From assembly GCF_016522065.1 (NCBI RefSeq), contig NZ_JAEHFV010000003.1:124001-188000 (forward strand): DNA of 64,000 bases, given 5' to 3'. The DNA comes from Flavobacterium agrisoli. GTDB taxonomy: Bacteria; Bacteroidota; Bacteroidia; Flavobacteriales; Flavobacteriaceae. The notes beneath the pieces are model-generated. The model was not told the DNA's origin. It worked only from the letters and a program-made list of their open reading frames with translations, and did not search any database. Shown here piece by piece: positions 45,491-54,484 of the stretch. Within the stretch, counting starts at the first letter, position 1. Each line of letters begins with the position of its first letter. Both the position numbers and the translations under genes were made by a program.

Positions 45491-46529
45491 GTTTTTTTAT
45501 TAAATAAAGTTGGTCGCCTTCAATGTTTTTTAAAATGGTTTTTATTCCGTTAATTTTTGGTGCAGGAATACCGTTTCCAAAACTCGATTTCCCAATAAAT
45601 ACTCGCGCTTCATCCCAAAAATATGCATCAATAAAGGATTGCAAAGTATGCAATCCGCCTTCGATTATGACCGACTGAATTTGATAGTCGTATAATTTAG
45701 ATAGTATTTGCTGCACGGTATTTTGACTAAAGTCAATGGTTTCATAAAAGGTGTTTTCTGTAGAAAAAGTGTTGTTTTTGCTAGAAAAAATGATGGTTTT
45801 GATGGTGTTATCTACCAAATGGCTGTCTGTCGGAATACGATGATTTTGATCAATTAACACCCGAACCGGATTGTTGCCAAACCAAGTTCTGGCATCTAAT
45901 TTTGGATTGTCGGTCACAGCGGTTTGTGTTCCTACCAAAATTGCCTGTTCTTCGGTACGCCATTTATGAACCAATTGTCTCGAATAAGAATTGGTAATCC
46001 AAACAGGAGCTCTTTCGCTATTTTTTGTTAAAGGAGCCAAAAATGAATCGGCTGTTTCTGCCCATTTTAAAATGATGTAAGGTCTTTTTTGGTTGTGATA
46101 GGTAAAAAATCGTTTATTGAGTTCGTAACATTCTTTTTCCAAGATTCCCACAGTTACTTTTTTTCCGGCAGCAATTAATTTTTTAATTCCATTGCCAGCT
46201 ACTTTTTCATTCGGATCAACAGTTCCGATGACAACATTCGGAATTTCGTTTGCAATAATCAAATCGCAACAAGGGGGTGTTTTTCCAAAATGACTACATG
46301 GTTCTAAACTCACATAAATGGTTGCCTCTTTTAATAACGATTTGTTTTTTACTGCATTTACGGCATTCACTTCCGCATGGGGTTCGCCTGATTTTTTATG
46401 CCAACCTTCACCAATAATACGATTGTTGTGTACAATTACGCTTCCTACCATCGGGTTAGGATAGGTCGTGCCTAAACCATTTTTGGCAATTTCTAGACAA
46501 CGTCGTATGTATTTTTCATTTTTTTCCAC
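45483..46529 (-). CDS. ribD: Riboflavin biosynthesis protein RibD (deaminase/reductase)
   Basis: A 348-residue bifunctional enzyme. The N-terminal deaminase has the zinc motifs HAEVNAV near 50 and PCSHFGKTPPCCDLI near 75, and TVDPNEKVAGNGIKKL. The C-terminal reductase begins near residue 145 (RPYIILKWAETADSFLA) and includes VLIDQNHRIP and VIIEGGLHTLQSFI. Together they convert the pyrimidine product of RibA to the ribitylamino intermediate precursor. It heads an operon with a HAD phosphatase and yigZ. I see no FMN riboswitch in the 178 bases upstream. Confidence 0.95.
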   Translation of the reverse strand: MEKNEKYIRRCLEIAKNGLGTTYPNPMVGSVIVHNNRIIGEGWHKKSGEPHAEVNAVNAVKNKSLLKEATIYVSLEPCSHFGKTPPCCDLIIANEIPNVVIGTVDPNEKVAGNGIKKLIAAGKKVTVGILEKECYELNKRFFTYHNQKRPYIILKWAETADSFLAPLTKNSERAPVWITNSYSRQLVHKWRTEEQAILVGTQTAVTDNPKLDARTWFGNNPVRVLIDQNHRIPTDSHLVDNTIKTIIFSSKNNTFSTENTFYETIDFSQNTVQQILSKLYDYQIQSVIIEGGLHTLQSFIDAYFWDEARVFIGKSSFGNGIPAPKINGIKTILKNIEGDQLYLIKKHD

Positions 46530-46708
46530 CCTGCAAAAATAAGAATTTTGATGGGTTCAAGTCGTATTGAATGAGTATTTGGTTTTCCTTTTTCATTTTA
46601 CATTTTAAAATAGTTCGTTGATTTTAGTAATCATATTAATTGATTTTTGTTATTTTAGTAGCACTTTATCAATTAATTGACGGTTTTAGTTAAATATGTA
46701 AGATTTTT

Positions 46709-47089
46709 ATGGGTGAAATTATTAAAAAACTAAAATTCAAAGATGTAGCCGTTGCGATAGATGCTCCTGAAAACTACCAAAATAAGTTTTTAACTCACGA
46801 ATTTGCCCTTGACTTTAAGAATGATGTCACTCATTTTAATGTCTTGGTTTTTATAAAAGACAAAAGCTCGTTTTTAAATTTTATGCAACAAAAAATGCAT
46901 CAGATTGCTTATGATGCGGTATTGTGGTTTGCTTATCCCAAAGGTACTTCAAAAGTTAAAACCGATATTAATCGGGATAGCATGTGGTAATTAGCTCTCG
47001 ATTATCAGTTGCGACCTGTAAGTGCCATTTCAATTGATGCAACTTGGAGTGCTTTGCGTTTTAGACCCTTAGATTGTGTTGGTAAATAA
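46709..47089 (+). pseudogene. Small conserved gene interrupted by an in-frame TAA
   Basis: The frame starting at 46709 encodes 93 residues ending INRDSMW and stops at TAA (46988-46990). The same frame continues after that stop for 32 more codons: LALDYQLRPVSAISI, then DATWSALRFRPLD, ending at a second TAA at 47087-47089. The downstream WSALRFR segment resembles the C-terminal signature of a small Bacteroidota family that I recall as DUF3052-like, in which the protein is about 125-130 residues. I therefore read this as one gene with a nonsense mutation at codon 94. Alternatives are a sequencing error or readthrough. Confidence 0.65.
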
Positions 47090-47142
47090 GTTCATTTTAT
47101 AGCTTTTAAAAAGATAATTTTCCCCATTTTAAACTGAATGTT

Positions 47143-48006
47143 ATGCGAATTAAAACGTATCGAACTCATTTTATTCAAGAATTGTTGCCAATTTACGATG
47201 TACTCGAAGCCGAAAGTTTTTTTTATTTAATACTGGAAGAAAAACACCATTTGAAACAAATTCATTTGGCCTTAAATCCTGATTTAGAATTGAATGAATC
47301 GGATGTGGAAGTTTGGGAAAACCTATTGAAAGAACTCAAAAAAGAAATCCCTATTCAATATTTATTGGGTAAAACCCATTTTTTTGGGTTGGATTTTGAA
47401 GTAAATTCAAACGTTTTGATTCCGCGTCCCGAAACGGAAGAATTGGTACAATGGATTATCGATACGGTAAATAAAGAATTTCCATCTGATAAAAAAATAA
47501 ACATATTGGATATAGGTACTGGCAGTGGTTGTATTGCTGTTTCATTAGCCAAAAACATTCCGAATGCTAAGGTTTTTGCTTTGGATGTGTCAAACGAAGC
47601 TTTAAAAACGGCCAAAAATAATGCCCGATGTAACGGGGTTAAAATTCAGTTTTTGCATAAAAATATTTTAGAAACTACTTGTTTTCAAGAAGAGTTTGAT
47701 ATTATAGTTTCCAATCCGCCTTATGTTCGTAATCTGGAAAAAGCCGAGATAAAAAACAATGTTTTGCAACATGAGCCGCATTTGGCTTTGTTTGTAGACG
47801 ATTCGGATGCTTTGATTTTTTATGAAAAAATCAGTCAGTTGGCCGAAAATAATCTTACTGAAAAAGGAAAACTTTTCTTTGAAATCAATCAATATTTAGG
47901 AAATGAAATGGTGGATTTACTTCAAAATAAGAAATTTAAAAATATAGAGCTGAAAAAAGATATTTACGAAAACAACCGAATGATTGCCTGCGAAGTAATC
48001 AAATAA
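47143..48006 (+). CDS. prmC: Release factor glutamine methyltransferase
   Basis: A 287-residue SAM-dependent enzyme that methylates the Gln of the GGQ motif in RF1 and RF2. The N-terminal helical domain is followed by IPIQYLLGKTHFFGLDFEV and VLIPRPETEELVQWI near 92. The SAM motif is ILDIGTGSGCIAVSLA near 122, and the catalytic loop is IVSNPPYVR near 190. Length and motifs are standard. Confidence 0.96.
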   Translation: MRIKTYRTHFIQELLPIYDVLEAESFFYLILEEKHHLKQIHLALNPDLELNESDVEVWENLLKELKKEIPIQYLLGKTHFFGLDFEVNSNVLIPRPETEELVQWIIDTVNKEFPSDKKINILDIGTGSGCIAVSLAKNIPNAKVFALDVSNEALKTAKNNARCNGVKIQFLHKNILETTCFQEEFDIIVSNPPYVRNLEKAEIKNNVLQHEPHLALFVDDSDALIFYEKISQLAENNLTEKGKLFFEINQYLGNEMVDLLQNKKFKNIELKKDIYENNRMIACEVIK

Positions 48007-48061
48007 CCAATTTGCTTTTATTTCTTTTTGAAAGAATATTTATTTTAGATCACAAAACCTA

Positions 48062-48105
48062 TTAAAACAAAAAATCCAGTAGAATCACTGGATTTTTTGT
48101 TTTAA
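48062..48105. terminator. Long bidirectional terminator overlapping a stop codon
   Basis: A perfect 19-base stem (48062-48080 with 48087-48105) around a six-base loop, containing ATCCAGT and its complement plus A and T tracts. It lies between convergent prmC and a GNAT-like gene, whose stop codon (48102-48104) is inside the right arm. Confidence 0.92.
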
Positions 48106-49223
48106 TTTAAATCTTTTCGGAATGTTTTTCGGTCGCAATGCAATCTTGGTTCGAAGTTTTTCCAAAGCAAATGAATCGAATTGTTTTCTAATAATTCGGG
48201 TGTACGGATACAAGTTTCAATTTTATTCTTTTTAAAAACTTTATAATATTCTTCAAAAATTAAAGCTGTAACGCCCTTATTTTGATATTCGGGTTGTACG
48301 CCGATAAGGTAAAAAAGTACCGATTTGCTGTGTTTTTTAGCCCATAACAAATGCAAAAATCCAAAAGGAAAAAGTTTACCGTTGGCTTTTTTTAAAGCTT
48401 TTGATAAACTTGGCATCACAATGCTAAAAGCCACCATTTTATCGTTTTTATCGACTATATATTTGATGTATTCTGGGTTTATTAACGGCGCGTATTTTTT
48501 CTTGAAATATTCTTTTTGTCTATCTGAAACGGCTACAAAAGAAGCTAATTTTTCATAAGAAGTATTAAATAAATCGAACATTTCATCAACACGACTCATG
48601 ATTTGATCGGTCGTTTTAAAATCAAGTACGCGCAAACCAAAACGTTGTTTAATGATTTTGGTAGCTTTTAAGAAAAATTCGGGTTTAACATTCGAAAACG
48701 GAAAAACACTTTCTATAAATTGTTTTTCGACAACAAAACCCAATTGTTCTAAATGGTGTACGTAATATTCATAATTGTACCACGTAATCATGGTGCCCAT
48801 TTCGTCAAAACCTCGGGTCAACAAACCCACTTTGTCTAAATTTGAAAATCCCATTGGACCTTCGACATGATCCATTTGGTGTTGGCGACCTAATTCGTAC
48901 ACTTTTTCGAGAAGTGCTTTGGAAACTTCAATATCATCGATTACATCAAACCAACCAAAACGAACTTTCTTTTTGCCTTGTTGGTTGACTTCTTGCCAGT
49001 TGATGATGGCTGTAATTCGCCCCACCATTTTACCGTTTTTATGTGCTGTGTAAAAATAAGCTTCGGCATTTTCAAAAGCCGGATTAATTTCTTTATCAAA
49101 CGTTTCTAATTCATCAGCAATTATTGGTGGAATCCAGTTTGGATTGTTTTTATACAAATCAAAACTAAATTGAATTGATTCGGTAAGTTCTTGCTTTGTT
49201 TTGGCTTCTTTTATGGTAATCAT
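48102..49223 (-). CDS. GNAT-like acyltransferase family protein, 373 residues
   Basis: A long protein whose C-terminal part resembles N-acetyltransferases: FYLIGVQPEYQNKGVTALIFEEYYKVF near 310 has the acetyl-CoA-binding pattern Q-x-x-G-V/x-x-A. The N-terminal part has a second partial fold (FYTAHKNGKMVGRITAIIN near 81 and GFSNLDKVGLLTRGFDEM near 137). The whole matches a group of roughly 370-residue Bacteroidota proteins without an assigned role. No signal peptide or membrane helix is seen. It lies 76 bases downstream of the outer-membrane gene and may share its transcript. Confidence 0.7.
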   Translation of the reverse strand: MITIKEAKTKQELTESIQFSFDLYKNNPNWIPPIIADELETFDKEINPAFENAEAYFYTAHKNGKMVGRITAIINWQEVNQQGKKKVRFGWFDVIDDIEVSKALLEKVYELGRQHQMDHVEGPMGFSNLDKVGLLTRGFDEMGTMITWYNYEYYVHHLEQLGFVVEKQFIESVFPFSNVKPEFFLKATKIIKQRFGLRVLDFKTTDQIMSRVDEMFDLFNTSYEKLASFVAVSDRQKEYFKKKYAPLINPEYIKYIVDKNDKMVAFSIVMPSLSKALKKANGKLFPFGFLHLLWAKKHSKSVLFYLIGVQPEYQNKGVTALIFEEYYKVFKKNKIETCIRTPELLENNSIHLLWKNFEPRLHCDRKTFRKDLN

Positions 49224-49299
49224 TTTGATTGAAAAGTTTGTTTTTTGAGCAATTTAAAAGTGTGCAAGGTCAGAAAATAAAAGCGAATTATCAATTGGT

Positions 49300-50262
49300 T
49301 TATTCGTATTTGGCTTTTCTTTGACGTTCGATAGCTTGCGAATCCATTTCTTTTTTGTTCTTTTTCTTTTTGCTTTCTTTTTCAAAAGTCATGGTTTGTA
49401 CTTCCTTGTAACGTCCGTCGTATCGCCAAGAAAATCCAATTCCGCCATATAAAACGGAAGGCGTATCTTTAAAATTGGTGGTTAAAGAAGCATCAATTTG
49501 CATGTTTTTTCCTAAGAGATAAGCTGCACCGCCACGAACTAAAGCATCGCTATAAAAATCGCTTTTATAGCCTTGGTTTTCAATAAAACCAGACCATTTA
49601 TCATTGAATCCGCGAGTTAAAGTTAAAACATAGCCATAACTTGGGTAATCAGTAGTTAGATAATCGGCAATGATGTTGGTTACAAAAACCCATTTTCCGT
49701 CTCCAAAATGATTTTGCGTAATCAACATGATTTTCGGAGAAACACTGGATTCGGGCGAAAATGAGTAGGGGTTTCCCGAAAAAACAACATTGGCTCCCGC
49801 AAAAATAGAAACAGCCGGAATTAATTGATTCCAGTTGAATTTATGATTGGCTTTCCAGCTGTAAATGTTTACTTTTTTTGGTCCGTTTTTAAAAGGGTCA
49901 TAAAGCAAGTATTTGGCTCCAAAAATGGTTTGTTTAAAGTCATTTTTTTTGATGCTACTGTACGGATAATCTACATTTTCCATTTGGTATTGTAAATCAA
50001 CAATAAATTCTAATTCTTCTAAAAAAGCACCATAACGAAGGGTTAAATCCATTCCGAATCCTGCCGCATCGTAATTTAGTAAATCGTGTTTTTCTTGAAT
50101 GCCAAAAATCCCAGTTTCGGCTTGAAAAACGGTTTTTCCAACGGCAAAAGAAGACATGGTTTCGCCTGGTCGGTTTGAATTAATTACATCGGTATATTGT
50201 GCAAAAAAAAGTTGGGGAAGTAATAAAATAGATGCAAAAAATACGTTTTTAATGAAATTCAT
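49300..50262 (-). CDS. Outer-membrane channel-like protein (phenol MetA-pathway family)
   Basis: A 320-residue protein. MNFIKNVFFASILLLPQLFFAQ is a signal peptide ending before Tyr23. The mature part begins TDVINSNRPGETMSSFAVGKTVFQAETG and has alternating strands with GAKYLLYD and LTRGFNDKWSGFIENQG, as in the transporter-like beta-barrel family named for the MetA pathway of phenol degradation. The barrel is followed by a strongly basic tail (KESKKKKNKKEMDSQAIERQ). The ATG at 50262 is used because the promoter -7 box sits just upstream, over an earlier candidate start. Confidence 0.72.
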   Translation of the reverse strand: MNFIKNVFFASILLLPQLFFAQYTDVINSNRPGETMSSFAVGKTVFQAETGIFGIQEKHDLLNYDAAGFGMDLTLRYGAFLEELEFIVDLQYQMENVDYPYSSIKKNDFKQTIFGAKYLLYDPFKNGPKKVNIYSWKANHKFNWNQLIPAVSIFAGANVVFSGNPYSFSPESSVSPKIMLITQNHFGDGKWVFVTNIIADYLTTDYPSYGYVLTLTRGFNDKWSGFIENQGYKSDFYSDALVRGGAAYLLGKNMQIDASLTTNFKDTPSVLYGGIGFSWRYDGRYKEVQTMTFEKESKKKKNKKEMDSQAIERQRKAKYE

Positions 50263-50298
50263 AATTTTTTTATTTATAATGTAGGTTATAACGCTTTT

Positions 50299-50306
50299 CA
50301 AATGTA
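50299..50306 (-). promoter_or_regulatory. -7 box of the MetA-pathway-like gene
   Basis: The minus strand reads TACATTTG, an exact TAnnTTTG match, 36 bases before the ATG at 50262. Confidence 0.5.
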
Positions 50307-50360
50307 CTTATTTTATTAATTATTTAAGATTCAATTTTTATTTTTAAAAAATGGATTTAG

Positions 50361-50368
50361 TAATTTTG
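50361..50368 (+). promoter_or_regulatory. -7 box of the DUF4834 gene
   Basis: TAATTTTG matches TAnnTTTG, 16 bases before the start codon at 50385. That gives a short leader, and the -33 element is weak. Confidence 0.4.
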
Positions 50369-50384
50369 AAAAAATTTTATAGTT

Positions 50385-50681
50385 ATGCAAGAAGCATCTT
50401 TTTCAGGACTTTTACGATCTATTGTTTACATTATCGCTTTTTATTACATTTTTAGATTTGTAGCAAAATTGCTTTTTCCGATTGTAGTAAAAAAGGTAGT
50501 TAATAAAGCAGCCGAAAATTTTCAACAGCAACAACAGTATTCACAACAATATCGTCAGGATAATTCATGGCAAAAAACACAGAATAATAAAGACGAAATT
50601 ATCTACAATACCGCCAAATCCAAATACCCACACGAAACCAAAAAAGTGGGTGAGTACGTTGATTACGAAGAAATAGACTAA
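50385..50681 (+). CDS. DUF4834-family small membrane protein
   Basis: A 98-residue protein: one membrane helix at about 10-30 (SIVYIIAFYYIFRFVAKLLF), a basic stretch VVKKVVNKA, a Gln-rich linker (FQQQQQYSQQYRQ), and the C-terminal motif AKSKYPHETKKVGEYVDYEEID, characteristic of DUF4834. Such proteins are found beside YfhO or other envelope genes in Bacteroidota. Function unknown. It lies 47 bases before the YfhO gene, in the same direction. Confidence 0.8.
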   Translation: MQEASFSGLLRSIVYIIAFYYIFRFVAKLLFPIVVKKVVNKAAENFQQQQQYSQQYRQDNSWQKTQNNKDEIIYNTAKSKYPHETKKVGEYVDYEEID

Positions 50682-50728
50682 ATTTGTTTGCAATAAACAA
50701 ATATCATCCATAACCAAACCCAACCACT

Positions 50729-53164
50729 TTGAAAATAATAAATAAGTTTTATCCGCATGCCCTTGTTATATTGGGTTTTGTAATCGTTTCTTTAATTTAT
50801 TTTTATCCTGTTTTACAAGGAAAACAAATTTATCAATCCGATATTGCACAATATACCGGAATGGCTAAAGAGCAAAATGATTTTAGAGCGCAAGAACACG
50901 AGGAACCATATTGGACAAATGCTGCTTTTGGAGGAATGCCAACCTATCAATTAGGAGCCAAATATCCACACGATTATATCGGTGCTTTAGACGATGTTTT
51001 GCGTTTTTTACCACGTCCTGCTGATTATTTGTTTTTATACTTCCTAGGTTTTTACGGACTCTTGTTAGTGCTTAAAATAGACCCGCTTAAAGCTTTTGTG
51101 GGTGCGTTAGCTTTCGGATTTTCCACCTATCTCATTATTATATTAGGAGTAGGTCACAATGCCAAAGCACATGCCATTGCCTATATGCCTTTGGTTATTG
51201 CTGGTGTAATTTTAGTTTTTCAACGTAAATATGTTTGGGGAGGTTTATTAACGATGTTCGCAGCTGCCTTAGAGATGAATGCGAATCACTTTCAAATGAC
51301 CTATTATTTACTGATTTTTTTATTGGTGCTTTCAGTTTATTTTATTTACGAAAGAATAAAAGAAAAAGACTTTAAAGCGTTGGGTTTTGCCTTCGGTACA
51401 TTTGCGGTTGCCGCTATTTTTGCAGTAGGTTCTAACGCTACAAATTTGATGGCAACATCTGAATATGCAAAGTTTAGCACACGCGGTAAAGGGGAGCTGA
51501 CATTTAATCCGGATGGTTCCAGAATTACAGAAAATTCCGCGTTAAGTAGAGCGTATATAACCGAATACAGTTACGGAATTACAGAGAGTTTTAATTTAAT
51601 TGCTGCACGGATTTTTGGTGGTTCTAATCATGAGAATATTGGTACAGATAGTAAAATGTATGAATTCATGGTTCAGCAAGGTGTTCCGGCTGTTCAAGCG
51701 CAAGATTTTGTTTCAGGTATGCCAACCTATTGGGGAGATCAACCAATAGTTGCTGCTCCTGCTTATATTGGAATTGTCGTTTTCTTTTTAGCTGTTTTGG
51801 CTTTGTTTATTGATGATAGAAAAATAAAATACGCTTTTGCTATTGGTGCTGCGGTATCTTTAGTATTATCTTGGGGTAAAAATTTCTCTGTTTTAACAGA
51901 TTTTTTCATTGATTATGTTCCCATGTATGATAAGTTCAGAGCGGTTTCTTCTATACAAGTTATCTTAGAACTTTGTTTTCCGGTTTTAGCGATTATGGGT
52001 TTGCAATCTTTTTTTCAATTAAAAGAAAAAGAAATTGCCAAAGCGCAAAAAGGATTAATAGAGTCGGGTGCTTTGTCCTTAGGTATTATAATAATTCTAT
52101 TTCTTTGCAAAAGTATGTTTAGCTTTACAGGAGCGAGTGATGGGTACTTTTTAGAAAGTTATGGCCCTGGTTTTGTAGATGCTTTAAAAGAAGATAGAAA
52201 AACTTTGTTTTCTGCCGATTTACTTCGTTCTGCTTTTTTTATAGTAGTAGTGTTTGGCGTTTTTTGGTTTTTTATAAAAGGGAAAGTAAGTTCAACAGTA
52301 GCGCTGACGGTTGTTAGCATCTGTATGATTTTTGATCTGTTTTTTATTGATAAAAAATACGTTTCTAGTAAAGATTTTGTTTCTAAACAAGAAATCGAAT
52401 ATCCTTTTCAACAAACTCCTTCGGATACAAAAATTTTACAGGATACAACCCAGTACCGCGTTTTTGAAGTTAATGGAAATATGTCCAGTGCAAGAGCTTC
52501 TTATTTTCATCATTCATTGGGAGGATATCATGCTGCCAAACCTCGTAGAATGCAACAATTATTTGATTATCAAATTGCACAGAATAATGTAGAAGTGCTG
52601 GATATGTTAAATGTAAAATACATTATTCAGACTGATAAAGAAGGAAAAGAATTTCCAACAATTAATCCCAATGCCAATGGAAATGGGTGGTTTGTAGAGG
52701 GCTTAAAATTGGTTACTTCTCCTGATGCGGAAATGAAAGCATTAGGTAACTTAAATACCAAAAAAGTGGCTATTTTCAACATTCATGAAAATGCTGAAAA
52801 ATTTAAAAAAGCCCGTTTGCGTAAAAATTGGGATGCACGCGGTACGATAACATTGCAAGTGTATAAACCCAATTATTTGAAATACCAATCGGATAATTTG
52901 CAAGACGGAATTGCTGTTTTTTCTGAGATTTATTACGAAAACGGTTGGAATGCTTATATAGATGGGAAATTAACCAATCATTTCCCGGTTGATTATGTTT
53001 TGCGAGCAATGGAAATTCCAGGCGGAAAACATACAATTGAGTTTAAGTTTGAACCTAAAGTAATTCAAACCGGAGGAACCATTACGTTGTTAAGTTCGGT
53101 TGGTATGTTACTGTTATTGGTTTGCGGCATTTATTTTGAACAAAAGAAAAAAGTAGCGAAGTAA
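50729..53164 (+). CDS. YfhO-family multi-pass membrane protein
   Basis: An 811-residue protein with about 12-14 hydrophobic segments and a long C-terminal periplasmic domain. The conserved N-terminus is IYFYPVLQGKQIYQSDIAQYTG, followed by PYWTNAAFGGMPTYQLG and MNANHFQMTYYLL, as in the YfhO family, which is linked to glycosylation of lipoteichoic acid or surface glycans in other bacteria. The C-terminus includes YYENGWNAYIDGKLTNHFPVDYVL. It starts with TTG at 50729, because the first membrane helix begins nine residues later. It is followed by a glycosyltransferase (four bases) and a flippase, so a surface glycan role is likely. Confidence 0.88.
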   Translation: MKIINKFYPHALVILGFVIVSLIYFYPVLQGKQIYQSDIAQYTGMAKEQNDFRAQEHEEPYWTNAAFGGMPTYQLGAKYPHDYIGALDDVLRFLPRPADYLFLYFLGFYGLLLVLKIDPLKAFVGALAFGFSTYLIIILGVGHNAKAHAIAYMPLVIAGVILVFQRKYVWGGLLTMFAAALEMNANHFQMTYYLLIFLLVLSVYFIYERIKEKDFKALGFAFGTFAVAAIFAVGSNATNLMATSEYAKFSTRGKGELTFNPDGSRITENSALSRAYITEYSYGITESFNLIAARIFGGSNHENIGTDSKMYEFMVQQGVPAVQAQDFVSGMPTYWGDQPIVAAPAYIGIVVFFLAVLALFIDDRKIKYAFAIGAAVSLVLSWGKNFSVLTDFFIDYVPMYDKFRAVSSIQVILELCFPVLAIMGLQSFFQLKEKEIAKAQKGLIESGALSLGIIIILFLCKSMFSFTGASDGYFLESYGPGFVDALKEDRKTLFSADLLRSAFFIVVVFGVFWFFIKGKVSSTVALTVVSICMIFDLFFIDKKYVSSKDFVSKQEIEYPFQQTPSDTKILQDTTQYRVFEVNGNMSSARASYFHHSLGGYHAAKPRRMQQLFDYQIAQNNVEVLDMLNVKYIIQTDKEGKEFPTINPNANGNGWFVEGLKLVTSPDAEMKALGNLNTKKVAIFNIHENAEKFKKARLRKNWDARGTITLQVYKPNYLKYQSDNLQDGIAVFSEIYYENGWNAYIDGKLTNHFPVDYVLRAMEIPGGKHTIEFKFEPKVIQTGGTITLLSSVGMLLLLVCGIYFEQKKKVAK

Positions 53165-53168
53165 TATT

Positions 53169-54461
53169 TTGGAACCAAAAAAGCTTTTAATTATAACCTA
53201 TTATTTTCCGCCAGCGGGTGGTCCAGGTGTTCAGCGGTGGTTGAAGTTTGTAAAGTACTTGCCCGAATTTAATATTCAGCCCATTGTTTATGTTCCAGAA
53301 AATCCGACTTATCCAATTGTAGATGAAAATTTAGTCGATGAAATTTCAAATCAAGCCATAATTCTTAAAAAGAAAATTGTTGAGCCTTATCAATTAGCTT
53401 CCGTTTTTTCGAAGAATAAAACCAAAAAAATTGCTTCAGGCATAATTCCGAATAAAAAAAAACAATCGTTTTTAGACAAAACTTTTCTTTGGATTCGCGG
53501 TAATTTGTTTATCCCAGATGCTCGTGTTTTGTGGGTAAAACCTTCAGTGGCGTATCTTACCCAATACATTCAAGAAAATAAAATTGACACCATAGTTACT
53601 TCGGGACCGCCACATAGCTTGCATTTGATAGGTTTGGCTTTAAAAGAAAATCTAAACCTAACTTGGTTAGCCGATTTTCGTGATCCGTGGACAACGATAG
53701 GATATCATAAAGCATTGCGTTTATCGAATTATGCTTCAAAAAAACACAAAAAGCTTGAACACCAAGTGCTAAATTCAGCGGATAAAATTATTGTTACCAG
53801 CAAAACAACCAAAAAAGAATTTGAATTACTTACTTCTAAACCGATTGAAGTAATTACGAATGGTTACGATAATGAAAATGTTGCCTCACAAAGTCTAGAT
53901 ACCAAATTTTCGATTGCTCATATTGGTTCGTTTTTATCCGAAAGAAATCCGAGATTATTATGGGAAAGTTTAGCCGAATTAGTGAATGAAGTTCCCGACT
54001 TTAAAACTCATTTTGAATTAAAATTGATAGGTGCTGTTAGTCAGGAAATTTTAGATACTATTAAACAATATAAACTAGATTCCTTTTTGAATAATTTGGG
54101 TTATGTTTCGCATAATGAAGCGATTGCTCACCAACGAAAATCACAGGTTTTACTGTTGATTGAAATTAATTCGAAAGACACCAAAAGTATCATTCCAGGA
54201 AAATTATTTGAATATATGGTTTCGAACAGAACTATTTTGGCTATTGGGCCCGAAGGTTCTGATTTTGCCGAAATCATTACTTCTACTAACACGGGCAACT
54301 TTTTTACTTATACCGAAAAAGATCGATTAAAAACTGTAATTTTGGCGCAGTTTAATCAGTTTTTGGAAGGGAAATTGCAAGCCTATCCGGTTGGATTGCA
54401 ACAATATTCTAGAAAAAATTTGACAAAGCAATTGGTTAAATTAATTCAATCGGAAATCTAA
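53169..54461 (+). CDS. Glycosyltransferase, GT4-like
   Basis: A 430-residue transferase starting from TTG at 53169 with LLIITYYFPPAGGPGVQRWLKFVKYL, the nucleotide-sugar enzyme N-terminus of the GT-B fold. TIVTSGPPHSLHLIGLAL near 138 and WLADFRDPWTT near 166 follow. A conserved EEx7E-like segment is represented by IPGKLFEYMVSNRTILAIGPEGSDFAEI near 340. It should transfer a sugar to a glycan or lipid acceptor. It starts four bases after the YfhO gene and ends 23 bases before the flippase gene. Confidence 0.85.
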   Translation: MEPKKLLIITYYFPPAGGPGVQRWLKFVKYLPEFNIQPIVYVPENPTYPIVDENLVDEISNQAIILKKKIVEPYQLASVFSKNKTKKIASGIIPNKKKQSFLDKTFLWIRGNLFIPDARVLWVKPSVAYLTQYIQENKIDTIVTSGPPHSLHLIGLALKENLNLTWLADFRDPWTTIGYHKALRLSNYASKKHKKLEHQVLNSADKIIVTSKTTKKEFELLTSKPIEVITNGYDNENVASQSLDTKFSIAHIGSFLSERNPRLLWESLAELVNEVPDFKTHFELKLIGAVSQEILDTIKQYKLDSFLNNLGYVSHNEAIAHQRKSQVLLLIEINSKDTKSIIPGKLFEYMVSNRTILAIGPEGSDFAEIITSTNTGNFFTYTEKDRLKTVILAQFNQFLEGKLQAYPVGLQQYSRKNLTKQLVKLIQSEI

Positions 54462-54484
54462 AATTTACAATCTACAATCACGTA

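Noticed and set aside
46530..46708. FMN riboswitch upstream of ribD
   Set aside because: The region has no multi-stem conserved core that I can recognise, and it is also the upstream region of the broken gene on the other strand.
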